A DNA stretch of 64,000 nt from Promicromonospora sukumoe (GTDB lineage: Bacteria; Actinomycetota; Actinomycetes; Actinomycetales; Cellulomonadaceae), in assembly GCF_014137995.1 (NCBI RefSeq), contig NZ_JACGWV010000001.1, forward strand, positions 1,798,001 to 1,862,000, in the 5' to 3' direction. The notes under the pieces are model-generated. The model was given only the letters and a program-made list of their open reading frames with translations. It was not told where the DNA came from and searched no databases. The position numbers were made by a program, and so were the translations under genes. Of the stretch, positions 24,077 through 32,499 are shown in pieces (the first letter of the stretch is position 1; each line of letters opens with the position of its first letter).

Positions 24077-24852
24077 CGAACGACCGCTTGCGGGCACGGC
24101 GCGAGGCAACGAGCTCACCGTCCAGATCGACGGCGCCTATGTCCCGTCGTGAGCTGGCGGAGGCGGTCAACGAGCACATCCGTGCCACGACCGGGCGGGC
24201 CGGGACGCTCAGCCGTGAACAGGTCTGGCGGTGGGAGCGTGGGCTGACGCGATGGCCGGGCAAGGCGTACCGAGAAGCGTTGCGAGCAGTGCTGGGTGTC
24301 GAGTCGGACACGGACCTCGGCTTCGTACGGATCCCACGAGCACGCAGTGCTTTCGGCGACCGTGTGAGTGATCCGCCCGAGACGCGTGAGCCTGCCCTCG
24401 GCCATGCACAGAACATGCTCGGAGCGGGGCGCGAGCTTACAGTCAGGGCCCTGGTCCGTTCGCAAGGCTTCGTCCTCGTGGTCCGCGAGACGGCCACTGG
24501 GCGCATGACATTGCCTGGTGGCCGTGTCGGGGAGGGCAGGTCGGTCCAGGGCTCGCTGCAAGAACACGTGGCACACCAGACCGGGCTGCAGGTCACGGTC
24601 ACTGGATTTGCGGGCGCTCTACACCACACCGCCCACCCGGGCCCTGTAGGGAACGTGATCACCCTGGTGTTCGAAGCCGAAGGTTCAGACCCAGATCCGA
24701 CGTCGACCGAGACGTTCGACAGAGCGGAGATCCACCACCCGCAGTGGCTGGCGTTGGAGGACCTGGCGGAGTACGACATGGCACCGGTCGCGCTCCGGGA
24801 CGCTCTGCTCGAGCGCGCCGACGGCCCGTTCTGGCGGGCCTGGACCCGTTGA
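24073..24852 (+). CDS. XRE-like DNA-binding domain fused to a degenerate Nudix domain
   Basis: A 259-residue regulator. Residues 1-100 (MTNDRLRARRE, MSRRELAEAVNEHIRATTGR, WERGLTRWPGKAYREALRAVLG, DLGFVRIPRARSA) match the DNA-binding end of the TPR regulator at 11197. Residues about 125-250 are a Nudix fold with PGGRVGEGRSVQGSLQEHVAHQTGL. In an active Nudix box this region reads REVxEEtG, but here it is QEHVAHQTG, so hydrolysis is unlikely. It probably senses a nucleotide-derived ligand, as NrtR-type regulators do. It is the last gene of the operon and its right border. Confidence 0.82.
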   Translation: MTNDRLRARREATSSPSRSTAPMSRRELAEAVNEHIRATTGRAGTLSREQVWRWERGLTRWPGKAYREALRAVLGVESDTDLGFVRIPRARSAFGDRVSDPPETREPALGHAQNMLGAGRELTVRALVRSQGFVLVVRETATGRMTLPGGRVGEGRSVQGSLQEHVAHQTGLQVTVTGFAGALHHTAHPGPVGNVITLVFEAEGSDPDPTSTETFDRAEIHHPQWLALEDLAEYDMAPVALRDALLERADGPFWRAWTR

Positions 24853-24855
24853 GAC

Positions 24856-24884
24856 AGGGGCAGCCGCTTCGCGCGGCTGCCCCT
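24856..24884. terminator. Bidirectional terminator hairpin
   Basis: A perfect 12-bp stem AGGGGCAGCCGC / GCGGCTGCCCCT with a 5-nt loop between two convergent genes, the Nudix-fused regulator and the sugar-binding lipoprotein. Confidence 0.85.
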
Positions 24885-24907
24885 CTGTCGTCCTTCGAAC
24901 GCTGGCC

Positions 24908-26281
24908 CTACTTGTTGACGGTGAAGCCCTGTGCCTGACCGTAGGAGACGATGTCGTCCTGCCAGGCAGTCAGGCCGTCGGTCAGGGTGGTGGTGCCGGT
25001 GTAGGCCTGGCCGACGGTGTCCGGGTAGATGCTGTTGGCGTGCACCTGGAAAGGGAGGTACTGGAAGCCGGGTAGGACGTGGGTGGCGGAGTCGGCCAGG
25101 ACCCGGTTGATCTGCTGCCCCCCGAAGTACTCCGGCTCCTGGGCCAGGAACGCCGGATCGGTCAGGTCCCGCATCGTGGCGGGGAACGCGCCGGCGTTCA
25201 GGCGGGTGGCGACTCCGTCGCCGATGTTCGCGTACTTCACGAACGCGTAGGCGAGCTCGGCATTCTGGCTGACCTGCGTGACGGCGAGGGAGGACCCACC
25301 GAGCTCCGCGGTCTGGTTGGCGCCGTCGGTCCATTGCGGCATGCGGGCCACCCGCCAGTCACCCGACGCCGTGGCAGCTCCGGTGGCAAGGTTGGCGGGC
25401 ATCCATGCCCCGGTCACCAGTGCAGCGATCGACCCGTCGCTCAGGCCCTGAAACCACTCGTCGGACCAGTCCGAGACATCAGCGACCAGGCCCTGGTCGA
25501 TGAGCTGCTGCCACATGGTCGCGAACCGGAGCGTGCCCTCATCAGCGAGGTCGACGGTGACGGTGGTGCCGTCGACGGTGAATGGGTGGCCGCCGGCCTG
25601 CCAGATCATCGACGTCGTGAAGGTGCTGATGCCGTTGTCCGCGGTGATGTACGTGCCTGGGTCATGGTCTTGGATGGCTTGGGCGGCGTCGGCGAACTCG
25701 GCCCACGTGGTCGGCACGGCCACGCCGGCGTCCTCGAAGACGCGCTGGTTGTAGAACAGGGCCATCGGCCCGGAGTCCATCGGCAGGGCGTGCACGGCGT
25801 CGGTGCCGCCGGTGACGGCGTCCCAGGTGCCGGGGGAGAACGTGCGCCCGAGGTCGCTTGCGCCGTAGGGCGTGAGGTCGGCGAGGGAGTCGGTGATGGT
25901 GAACTGGGGCAGGGCGTGATATTCCACCTGGGCGATGTCGGGGACGCCGGAGCCGGCGCTGATGGCGTTCTGCAGGGCGACGTAGTGGTCGTTGCCCGTG
26001 CCGACGTTCGCCAGCTCGACGTCCACGTTCGGGTACTCGGCCTCGAAGTCGGCCACGACCTGCTTCAAGGTGGGCTCCCAGGCCCAGATCAGGAGCTCAC
26101 CACCCTCCGTCAGCACGTCATCCTGGTCACTGCTGCCCGTCGATGTGGCGACCTCGCCAGCGCTGTCGAGGCTGGTGGTGCACGCCGCCAGGGTCAGGAG
26201 TCCGGCGACGGCGGCCGTCGCGACGGCCGCTCGTTGACAGGGGCGGTGGCGTCGGTGAATGTCCGGGTTGGGGCGGGGCAT
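24908..26281 (-). CDS. ABC-transporter sugar-binding lipoprotein (orphan)
   Basis: A 457-residue extracellular solute-binding protein of family 1. The signal peptide ends in a lipobox (LLTLAAC), followed by a Ser/Thr/Asp linker and the two-lobe fold: LLIWAWEPTLKQVVADFEAEYPNVDV, GVPDIAQVEYHALPQFT, ALPMDSGPMALFYNQRVFEDAGVAVPTTWAEF and GAWMPANLATG. It should be anchored outside the membrane and bind a sugar or oligosaccharide. No permease or ATPase genes lie nearby, and it follows two P450 genes on the same strand, so its transporter must be encoded elsewhere. Confidence 0.9.
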   Translation of the reverse strand: MPRPNPDIHRRHRPCQRAAVATAAVAGLLTLAACTTSLDSAGEVATSTGSSDQDDVLTEGGELLIWAWEPTLKQVVADFEAEYPNVDVELANVGTGNDHYVALQNAISAGSGVPDIAQVEYHALPQFTITDSLADLTPYGASDLGRTFSPGTWDAVTGGTDAVHALPMDSGPMALFYNQRVFEDAGVAVPTTWAEFADAAQAIQDHDPGTYITADNGISTFTTSMIWQAGGHPFTVDGTTVTVDLADEGTLRFATMWQQLIDQGLVADVSDWSDEWFQGLSDGSIAALVTGAWMPANLATGAATASGDWRVARMPQWTDGANQTAELGGSSLAVTQVSQNAELAYAFVKYANIGDGVATRLNAGAFPATMRDLTDPAFLAQEPEYFGGQQINRVLADSATHVLPGFQYLPFQVHANSIYPDTVGQAYTGTTTLTDGLTAWQDDIVSYGQAQGFTVNK

Positions 26282-26392
26282 GGAGCAGTTCCTCTCAGGA
26301 GACGGGTGGGGTGCGTAGGAGCGGTCGGGACCACCTGTGATGGAGCGCGCCGGTGGCGGCCTGTCGGGTCTTGGCGGTGTCGCCCGGGCGCG

Positions 26393-27688
26393 TCAGGCGC
26401 CGACGAGGTCCCACTCGGCGGAGGCGGCCTGGTGGGCGGGGATGGTCAGGTGGCCCGGTTCGTAGGTGACCGGGAGCGTGGCTGCGGAGCGGGCCCAGAG
26501 GCCGGGCACGAACGGCAGGTCGGTGACCGGGAGCTCGAGCTTGAGGGCGTGCAGGCCTCGCATGGCTTCCTCGACGGCGGTCTTGGTGATGATGCGTGAG
26601 ACGCGCGAGGCGGGGCAGTGGTGCACGCCGGCGCCGAAGGCGAGGGTGGCGCGACTGGTGGCGCCCCAGATCGGGTCCGTGCCCTCGTGCATGGTCTTGG
26701 TGGCGTGCGCGACCGCGCACACAATCGCTTCACCCTGGTGCAGGACGCGGCCGCCGAGCTCGGTGTCGCCGGTGATGAACCGGGCGGGGGTGTGCCAGGT
26801 GGGGGACTGGTGGACCAGGACGTGGTCCAGGGCCTCGTCGATACCGAGGCGGCCGTGGCGGGTACGGGTACCGAAGTCGCGGTCGGACAGCAGGTGCAGA
26901 AGCACCATGGTCGTCCAGGCCACGGACATCTCGTGCCCGGCCGACTGGATCATCTGCGCGGTGTCCAGCAGCTCGACGTCGTCCAGGGCCCGTGGGTGGT
27001 GCACGATCGCGGAGAGCAGATCGTCGCCCGGGTCCTGGCGGCGAATGGCGATGAGTTCGGTCAGCATCGCGTTCAACCCGACGAACGCGGGCACGGCCGC
27101 CGCCGTGTTGCTGAAGATGTCGGTCGCGTACTGCCGCATCCGGTCGGCCAACTGGGCCGGCAGCCCGTACATCGCCGCCACAGCTAGCGACGGCACTGCC
27201 GCGGTGTACGAGGCGACCAGGTCCGCCGCACCCAGGGGCGCGATCTGGGCGAGCAGTCTCCGGCACTCGGTTCGTACTGCTCGGACGAGCTTGGTCTCGT
27301 CGATGCTCGCGAATCCGTCGTCCACGACGTTCCGTAACCGCACGCGTCGTTCGCCCTCGGTGTAGAACGCGTTCTGACGTGGGCTGAAGAACGCGTGCAG
27401 CCCGGTGTGTTCCCTCACTCGTCCGTCGTGGAACGCGGCCCAGTGCTCGACGTCGCGGCTGAAGGTGGACCAGCCCGTCAGGACTCGTTTGATGTCCTCG
27501 TAGTCGAGCACGAGCCAGGCCAGCACCCCGTCGGACAGCTCGACCGGTACCACCGGGCCCCACTGCGCCCGCCACGTGCGATACACGGCGGCCGGGTCAG
27601 GGGCCATGGTCGCCGCGGCCAGCAGCGGCAGCCCCGGAACAGGGTCGGCGGACAGGTCGTCCAGACGGACATCAGAAGTGCCGTACAA
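26393..27688 (-). CDS. Cytochrome P450-like protein without the ExxR motif
   Basis: A 431-residue P450 with the heme-cysteine loop LAFGAGVHHCPA and an I-helix AGHEMSVAWTT. In the K-helix, where P450s have ExxR, it reads DHVLVHQSP, so both the Glu and the Arg are missing. Loss of ExxR is known in the CYP157 family of Streptomyces. The TTG start at 27688 follows GGAG, and the preceding residues align with the N-terminus of the 29774 protein. It follows the canonical P450 gene and precedes the lipoprotein gene, likely as one operon. Catalytic activity is uncertain. Confidence 0.85.
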   Translation of the reverse strand: MYGTSDVRLDDLSADPVPGLPLLAAATMAPDPAAVYRTWRAQWGPVVPVELSDGVLAWLVLDYEDIKRVLTGWSTFSRDVEHWAAFHDGRVREHTGLHAFFSPRQNAFYTEGERRVRLRNVVDDGFASIDETKLVRAVRTECRRLLAQIAPLGAADLVASYTAAVPSLAVAAMYGLPAQLADRMRQYATDIFSNTAAAVPAFVGLNAMLTELIAIRRQDPGDDLLSAIVHHPRALDDVELLDTAQMIQSAGHEMSVAWTTMVLLHLLSDRDFGTRTRHGRLGIDEALDHVLVHQSPTWHTPARFITGDTELGGRVLHQGEAIVCAVAHATKTMHEGTDPIWGATSRATLAFGAGVHHCPASRVSRIITKTAVEEAMRGLHALKLELPVTDLPFVPGLWARSAATLPVTYEPGHLTIPAHQAASAEWDLVGA

Positions 27689-27852
27689 CGCAGGATCTCC
27701 TCGAGCAATGGGTGGTTTCAGGGCGCACGAAGCCCAGGCGGGACGTAAGCGGGGTGGCAGCGCCGGGCCATCGGTGGGCGGACGCTCGTCAAACTGTCGG
27801 CCGGGGCCGCCGTCTGTGGCGGCCCCGGCACTGGGCTGCCAGGCCCCGGTGG

Positions 27853-29097
27853 TCAGGCTCTGGTGGTGCTCAGGTGGACCGGGAGGCGGGCGTGCCCGTT
27901 GGTGATGAACCCAGGGTTGGCCGGGATCGTCGCGACGTCCTCGGCCAGACTCAGATCGGGGTACCGGTCGAACAGCGCGGGCAGCGCGGTCTTGGCTTCC
28001 AGGATGGCCAGGGGTGCGCCGAGGCAGTAGTGGGTGCCGTGCCCGAACCCGAGATGCTCCCGGGAGGCGCGGGTCGGGTCGAATACCTCGGGCCGGTCGA
28101 ACTTGGCCGGGTCACGCCCGGCGCCGGCGTAGTTCACCAGGATCGCGTCACCGGCGTGGATCTGGGCGCCGCCGAGCTCGAAGTCCTTCACCGCGAAGCG
28201 CAGCGGGAGGTTGGCGGCGATGCCGGCCCAACGCAGGGTCTCGTCGATCACGGCATCCCAGGAGATCTCCCCGGCCAGCACTGCAGCCCGGTGCTCGGGG
28301 TGGGTTGACAGCGCGAACACGGCCTGGTCGATCAGGTTGCCGGTGGTCTCGTACCCGGCCACGATCGTCAGCCGCACCGTCTCCAGCAGCACCTCGCGGG
28401 TGTAGGCGTCCTTCGTGCCCAGGGTCTTGACCATGTCGCTGGTCAGGTCCACACCGGGGTCGGCGATCTTGCGGTCGACCATCGTCTCGATCGCGCCCAA
28501 TAAGGCGAAGAACCGGGCCTGGGCGTCCTCAGGCGTGACCGAGGTGTCGAACAGTGCGTCCGCGCCGGAGCGGAACATGCCGGCCAGATCGTCCGGGACA
28601 CCGAGCAGGGCGCCGATGGCCTCGATCGGCACCGGGAGGCAGAACTCGGCCCGAAGATCCACGACCTGCGCCGCCTGCGCTGCGGGTGCCAGGGTGTTCA
28701 GACGGTCGGCGACGATCTGCTCGATGACCGGGGCCAGACGCTTGATCCGGCGTGGCGTGAACGCGGGAGCGGCCCAGGACCGCAGGTCCCGGTGCCGCGG
28801 CGGGTCGGCGGTGAACATGCCGGCCTTGATCGCCCACATCAGCAGCGGCCAGTCCGCCGGGACGAGCCCGGCGATGAAGTCGGCCCAGTACGCGATGTCC
28901 TTGGACACCCACGGGGCCCGGTTGCGGACCTTCAGCAGCTCGACGGCCTCGGCGTATCCGAGGACCACCCAGGCGGGTAGCCCGCCGGGCATCTCGACCC
29001 GGACTACCGGGCCGTCGGCGCGCAGCCTGTCGATCTCGCCATACACATCTTGCCCGGTCGGGTCCAGAACGTGCCGCGCAGGCGCCTCAGAAGTCAT
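27853..29097 (-). CDS. Cytochrome P450 (canonical)
   Basis: A 414-residue P450 with all signatures: I-helix VAGYETTGNLID, K-helix ETLRW (ExxR) and heme loop LGFGHGTHYCLGAPLA. The pattern resembles actinobacterial CYP105/CYP107/CYP154-type monooxygenases, which hydroxylate small molecules using ferredoxin. Start ATG 29097 gives the usual N-terminus; TTG 29121 is an alternative. It is the first gene of a P450-P450-lipoprotein run. No ferredoxin or reductase gene is next to it. Upstream lie two AT-rich palindromes. Confidence 0.9.
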   Translation of the reverse strand: MTSEAPARHVLDPTGQDVYGEIDRLRADGPVVRVEMPGGLPAWVVLGYAEAVELLKVRNRAPWVSKDIAYWADFIAGLVPADWPLLMWAIKAGMFTADPPRHRDLRSWAAPAFTPRRIKRLAPVIEQIVADRLNTLAPAAQAAQVVDLRAEFCLPVPIEAIGALLGVPDDLAGMFRSGADALFDTSVTPEDAQARFFALLGAIETMVDRKIADPGVDLTSDMVKTLGTKDAYTREVLLETVRLTIVAGYETTGNLIDQAVFALSTHPEHRAAVLAGEISWDAVIDETLRWAGIAANLPLRFAVKDFELGGAQIHAGDAILVNYAGAGRDPAKFDRPEVFDPTRASREHLGFGHGTHYCLGAPLAILEAKTALPALFDRYPDLSLAEDVATIPANPGFITNGHARLPVHLSTTRA

Positions 29098-29143
29098 AGA
29101 CGTAACCGCACCACCCGACAACTGCCACTGACAAGATAAAACC

Positions 29144-29188
29144 GTTGCATTTTAAGAAAAGCAACGTTGCATTTTCGGAAAATGCAAC
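29144..29188. promoter_or_regulatory. Two tandem AT-rich palindromic operators upstream of P450 operon
   Basis: Two adjacent palindromes of the form GTTGCATTTT...AAAATGCAAC: an imperfect one at 29144-29165 and a perfect one (11-bp arms, 1-bp centre) at 29166-29188, with centres about 22 bp apart. They stand out as an AT-rich island and lie 47 bp upstream of the P450 start at 29097. Such pairs are typical sites for dimeric repressors. No regulator gene is next to them. Confidence 0.7.
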
Positions 29189-29368
29189 GCTGGCGCGCCC
29201 TTTCGTGCGTTCGTGGAAGTAGAGTCGTCCGCGGTGGATTGCGTGGTGAATTCATGCAATGGCATCCGGTGAGAAATCGAACAACTCGACGATCACTTGA
29301 TTCGACCGTCCGCTCCAGCGCTTGACCACTCCCGCACGGCGGGTCGGCACATCCTTGGAGGACTCTGC

Positions 29369-29557
29369 GTGGCTCGTGAGCAGGACTCGACCGCCGCTGA
29401 CTACGCCGTTGTGGACATCGAGGGCAACGGGGGCCGCGTGCTGCCAGACGGGGGCATCGAGGTCGGTTCCGTCGGCAAGGGCCCTGTCGCCGATGCGCTG
29501 ACTCGACGGATGGCTGACTCGATGCACCGCTTCCACACCCGCCACCGGGGGCGGTGA
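29369..29557 (+). pseudogene. N-terminal fragment of DnaQ-like exonuclease
   Basis: After GGAGG, a GTG-started 62-residue frame reads MAREQDSTAADYAVVDIEGNGG, then loses similarity. It matches the start of the exonuclease at 18941 (DVDYVVVDVEGNGA). ExoII and ExoIII are missing. It is most likely a remnant of a second copy of the RiPP-locus exonuclease, so this stretch may once have been part of a related cluster. Confidence 0.6.
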
Positions 29558-29777
29558 CGTCGGGTTCCACTGGTGGCCTGACCAGGCCCCGGACTACCTG
29601 GCTGCGACCGCCACCCACCCGGGTGTGAGCCTCTTGGCCCGACCGCACGGGACGCTCAGCGTGTCCTGGCCGGCGCCAGCGTCACCGCGTGGCGCCCAGG
29701 CGGAGTCTCGCGACCGGCTCGTGGCCTCCCGTCGTGGGCGACCGCTGACCGTGCAGCCCATGGGAGATGCCAGATGA
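29504..29777 (+). other. Open frame with protein-like sequence but no clear start
   Basis: A frame open after a stop near 29503 encodes GDVGFHWWPDQAPDYLAATA, then HPGVSLLARPHGTLSVSWP and a basic tail, and ends with ATGA overlap at the P450-like gene. The first usable start is GTG 29623. Composition looks protein-coding, but I recognise no family. It may be a decayed gene or a short coupling peptide. Confidence 0.35.
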
Positions 29778-31087
29778 TGTACCCGGCAGCGAACGGATCC
29801 GCGGCGCTCTCGGAGACGGGCCGTCCACCGGTGCGGTTGCACGATCCGGTCGATGTCCCGCTGCTGGCCGACGTGCTCTCGGTCCGAGACCCGGTCGCGG
29901 CCTGGTCCTGGCTGCGTCAGCAGTGGGGAGCGGTCGCGCCGGTCGGGTTGGGGTCTGGGGCGCGGGCCTGGTTGGTGACCAGTTACCCGACGATCGCTGC
30001 CCTGGCTCGGGACTCCAGCATGGTCACGACCGAGACCACCGTCTGGAACGGTGACGCGGGCGGGCTGCCGGCGTATCTCCGGGCGGCGTTCCGGGCCGGG
30101 GTTTGGCAGCGGGTCGAGACGAGCACTGGTACGGAGCACGCGCGCCTGCGCGCCCCGCTGGACGATGTCATGGCCGCGATCGATGCGGCTGAGATCGGCC
30201 GGGCCGTGCGGGCGGTGTGCGGGGAGATGGTCTCCCGGCTGGTGGACCTGTCCCGATCCGACCCGGGCCGTGAGGTCGACCTGATGCGCGAGTACGTCGA
30301 GCCCGTAGCACGGCTCGGGTTCGGCACGCTCCTGGGTGTGGCCCCAGTCACGGCCCGGCAGCTGTTCGAGCTCGCAAGCGACACCGTAACCAACCAGGAC
30401 CCCGCGGGGCTCGACGATGCGGTGCTGGACGATGCGGGGTTGGGGGAGCTGAGCTTCCCGATCGCTGGGCAGGCCATGCGGGACGCGAGCGGCGGTATGA
30501 CACCGGCGGGCCTGCTCGCGGCCCACCACGGCTACCGCGGCATCCGCGAGGCCGTGCTGGGCACGCTGTCCCTGGTCTCCGGCGCGTCCGCAGGTCTGCA
30601 GGCATGGCTGGGGCAGGCACTGCTGCGTGCCCTGACTAACCAGGCGTTCGCCCGGCGGCTGGCCGGCGGACGTCTGGGGACCGACGACGCGCTCGAGGCG
30701 GTCTTGTGGGACGCCTCCCCGGTCAGCATGCTGGCCCCACGGTTCGCGCTCCAGGGCGGCCACCTGGTGGGCAAGGCGATCTGGATCGAGCCGGGCGACG
30801 CGTTCCTTCTAGCGGTCGGGGCCGCTGCCTGCGACCCGCACGTGCGCGGCACGAGCGCCTGGGACGGGCTCGGCAACCGTGCCCATCTGGCCTGGGGCGC
30901 GGGCTCGCACCGGTGCCCCGCATCAGGGCAAGCCCGGCTGATCGTCCGCACCGCGGTCGAGACGGTGCTGCGCCACGTCGAACCCTCCCTGACCATCGAC
31001 GCCAACCAGATCACCTGGGCGCTCGACCTACGGTTCCGCCGCCCGACCACCCTGCCGGCCACCCTCGGCATCACCAGAGGACCGTGA
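29774..31087 (+). CDS. Cytochrome P450-like protein without the ExxR arginine (CYP157-like)
   Basis: A 437-residue P450-like protein. The heme loop is LAWGAGSHRCPA (first Phe replaced by Trp), and the K-helix reads EAVLWDASP, where the ExxR arginine is Leu. The I-helix threonine region is also unusual (LSLVSGASAGLQAWL). CYP157 proteins show the same loss. It shares its N-terminal layout with the 26393 protein (VPLLADVLSVRDPVAAWSWLRQQWG versus LPLLAAATMAPDPAAVYRTWRAQWG, only partly identical). It starts at ATG 29774 and precedes the sulfotransferase gene. A non-oxidative or partner role is possible. Confidence 0.82.
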   Translation: MMYPAANGSAALSETGRPPVRLHDPVDVPLLADVLSVRDPVAAWSWLRQQWGAVAPVGLGSGARAWLVTSYPTIAALARDSSMVTTETTVWNGDAGGLPAYLRAAFRAGVWQRVETSTGTEHARLRAPLDDVMAAIDAAEIGRAVRAVCGEMVSRLVDLSRSDPGREVDLMREYVEPVARLGFGTLLGVAPVTARQLFELASDTVTNQDPAGLDDAVLDDAGLGELSFPIAGQAMRDASGGMTPAGLLAAHHGYRGIREAVLGTLSLVSGASAGLQAWLGQALLRALTNQAFARRLAGGRLGTDDALEAVLWDASPVSMLAPRFALQGGHLVGKAIWIEPGDAFLLAVGAAACDPHVRGTSAWDGLGNRAHLAWGAGSHRCPASGQARLIVRTAVETVLRHVEPSLTIDANQITWALDLRFRRPTTLPATLGITRGP

Positions 31088-31105
31088 TCACCGAGTTGTG
31101 ATCAC
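31084..31105. repeat. Two GTGATCAC palindromes overlapping the P450-like stop
   Basis: GTGATCAC occurs at 31084-31091 and 31098-31105, each self-complementary, 14 bp apart. Together they form a larger inverted repeat. Purpose unknown: a regulator site for the sulfotransferase gene or a weak hairpin. Confidence 0.4.
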
Positions 31106-31284
31106 AGGGCAGCGACCGCACGGCATCGCGGGCCAGGGTCCGTGGGAGGGGTGAATGTGCTCCGCATGGCGCATCGTCTCTTGACCGCCACTGGCTGCCC
31201 CGATAGTCCGTTATGCGGCGATGGTGAGGTGTGAACGGTGCGAGTCGTGACCGGCAACAGATCCAGCTACTACCGAGGAGAGTC

Positions 31285-32499
31285 GTGAGCCGTACCCCAC
31301 GCAGCACCCGAGTCCTGAACACTGCACTTGCCCCGTTCGTCACGGGCTACCGGAACCCGGCCGGGTCCTGGGCGAAGGCGGTCGCGCAGGTCGAGAAGCA
31401 GGCAGGTGCCCAGGACCGCCCGTTCGCCGACGACCTCGGCAGGATCATCGAGGGAGCGGCCGAGATCCCGGGGCTGTCGCCGCTGGGCTGGTTCCTCATC
31501 AGCAACGAGGTCAAGGGGAAGTATGCCAACAGGCTGCGGGTCAACCGTGTGCTGGCCGAGCACCCGCAGGTCGCCGAGGAGCAGATCACCGCGCCGGTGT
31601 TCGTGTGCGGGCTGCCGCGCACCGCGACAACGCTGGCCCACCGGGTCCTCGCGGAGTCACCCGACCACCGCGGTCCGCTGACCTGGGAGCTGCAGCACAC
31701 GATGCTGCACGACCCGCACACGGAGCGGAAGGTGATCAAGCAACTGCAGCAGGGTCTGTCCCTGATGGAGCTGTTCGCTCCCGGCCTGCAGGAGAAGCAC
31801 CCGATGTACATCGACCGACCGGAGGAGTCGGTGCTCTTCTTCGCGCACGGGGTGCACTGGCTGCTCCAGCGCGGGCCGATGCCGTCCTACAGTGCGTGGC
31901 TCGCCGACTACGACGTGCTGGCGGAGTACAAGTACCTCAAGCTGGGGCTGCAGGTCCTCCAGCACGGGCGCGAGCCCAGGCGGTGGGTGCTGAAGTACCC
32001 GGGGCACCTGAGCGACATGGACACGATCCGGCACGTGTTCCCGGACGCCACGTTCGTGTGGACCCACCGTGACCCGGTCACGGTCATCGGCTCGTGCGCG
32101 AGTCTCTTGGAGACCCTGCAGGGCATGGTCCAGCATGAGGTAGATCCCGAAGTGGTCGGACGAACCGTGTTGGATCACGTGGTCACCCAGGTCAACAACG
32201 GCCTTCAGACGCGGATGAGCATGCCGCCGTCCTCGATCGTGGACGTGCCCTACCACAAGCTGTCCGCCGACCCGTTCACGGAGGTTCCCCGGCTGTACGC
32301 GGCGATCGGGGCGAGGTGGACCGCTCGCGACCAGGAGCACCTGGCCGAGGTGATCGCCAAGCCGAAGGGCGCCCCGTCCCACCGGTACGACCTCTCCCGC
32401 TACGTCGACCGCGCCGAGGCCGAAGCTGCCTTCGCGCCGTACAACCGCATGCTGGACCGCCTCGACCTCCGCGACGCCACCCCGGCCATCGAACTCTGA
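31285..32499 (+). CDS. Sulfotransferase family protein
   Basis: A 404-residue protein with the PAPS 5'-phosphosulfate loop GLPRTATTLAHRVLA, the 3'-phosphate motif WTHRDPVTVIGS and a histidine-containing GHLSDMDTIRHVFP. It resembles the actinobacterial group of stand-alone sulfotransferases that act on lipids or small molecules. Start GTG 31285 (MSRTPRST) is preceded by GAGGAG. It lies after the P450-like gene in the same direction, so hydroxylation followed by sulfation of one product is an attractive idea, but the P450 there looks inactive. Confidence 0.87.
   Translation: MSRTPRSTRVLNTALAPFVTGYRNPAGSWAKAVAQVEKQAGAQDRPFADDLGRIIEGAAEIPGLSPLGWFLISNEVKGKYANRLRVNRVLAEHPQVAEEQITAPVFVCGLPRTATTLAHRVLAESPDHRGPLTWELQHTMLHDPHTERKVIKQLQQGLSLMELFAPGLQEKHPMYIDRPEESVLFFAHGVHWLLQRGPMPSYSAWLADYDVLAEYKYLKLGLQVLQHGREPRRWVLKYPGHLSDMDTIRHVFPDATFVWTHRDPVTVIGSCASLLETLQGMVQHEVDPEVVGRTVLDHVVTQVNNGLQTRMSMPPSSIVDVPYHKLSADPFTEVPRLYAAIGARWTARDQEHLAEVIAKPKGAPSHRYDLSRYVDRAEAEAAFAPYNRMLDRLDLRDATPAIEL

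Noticed and set aside
25079..26599. A 506-codon open frame on the plus strand
   Set aside because: It is antisense to the lipoprotein gene and shows low-complexity Gly/Val/Asp sequence.
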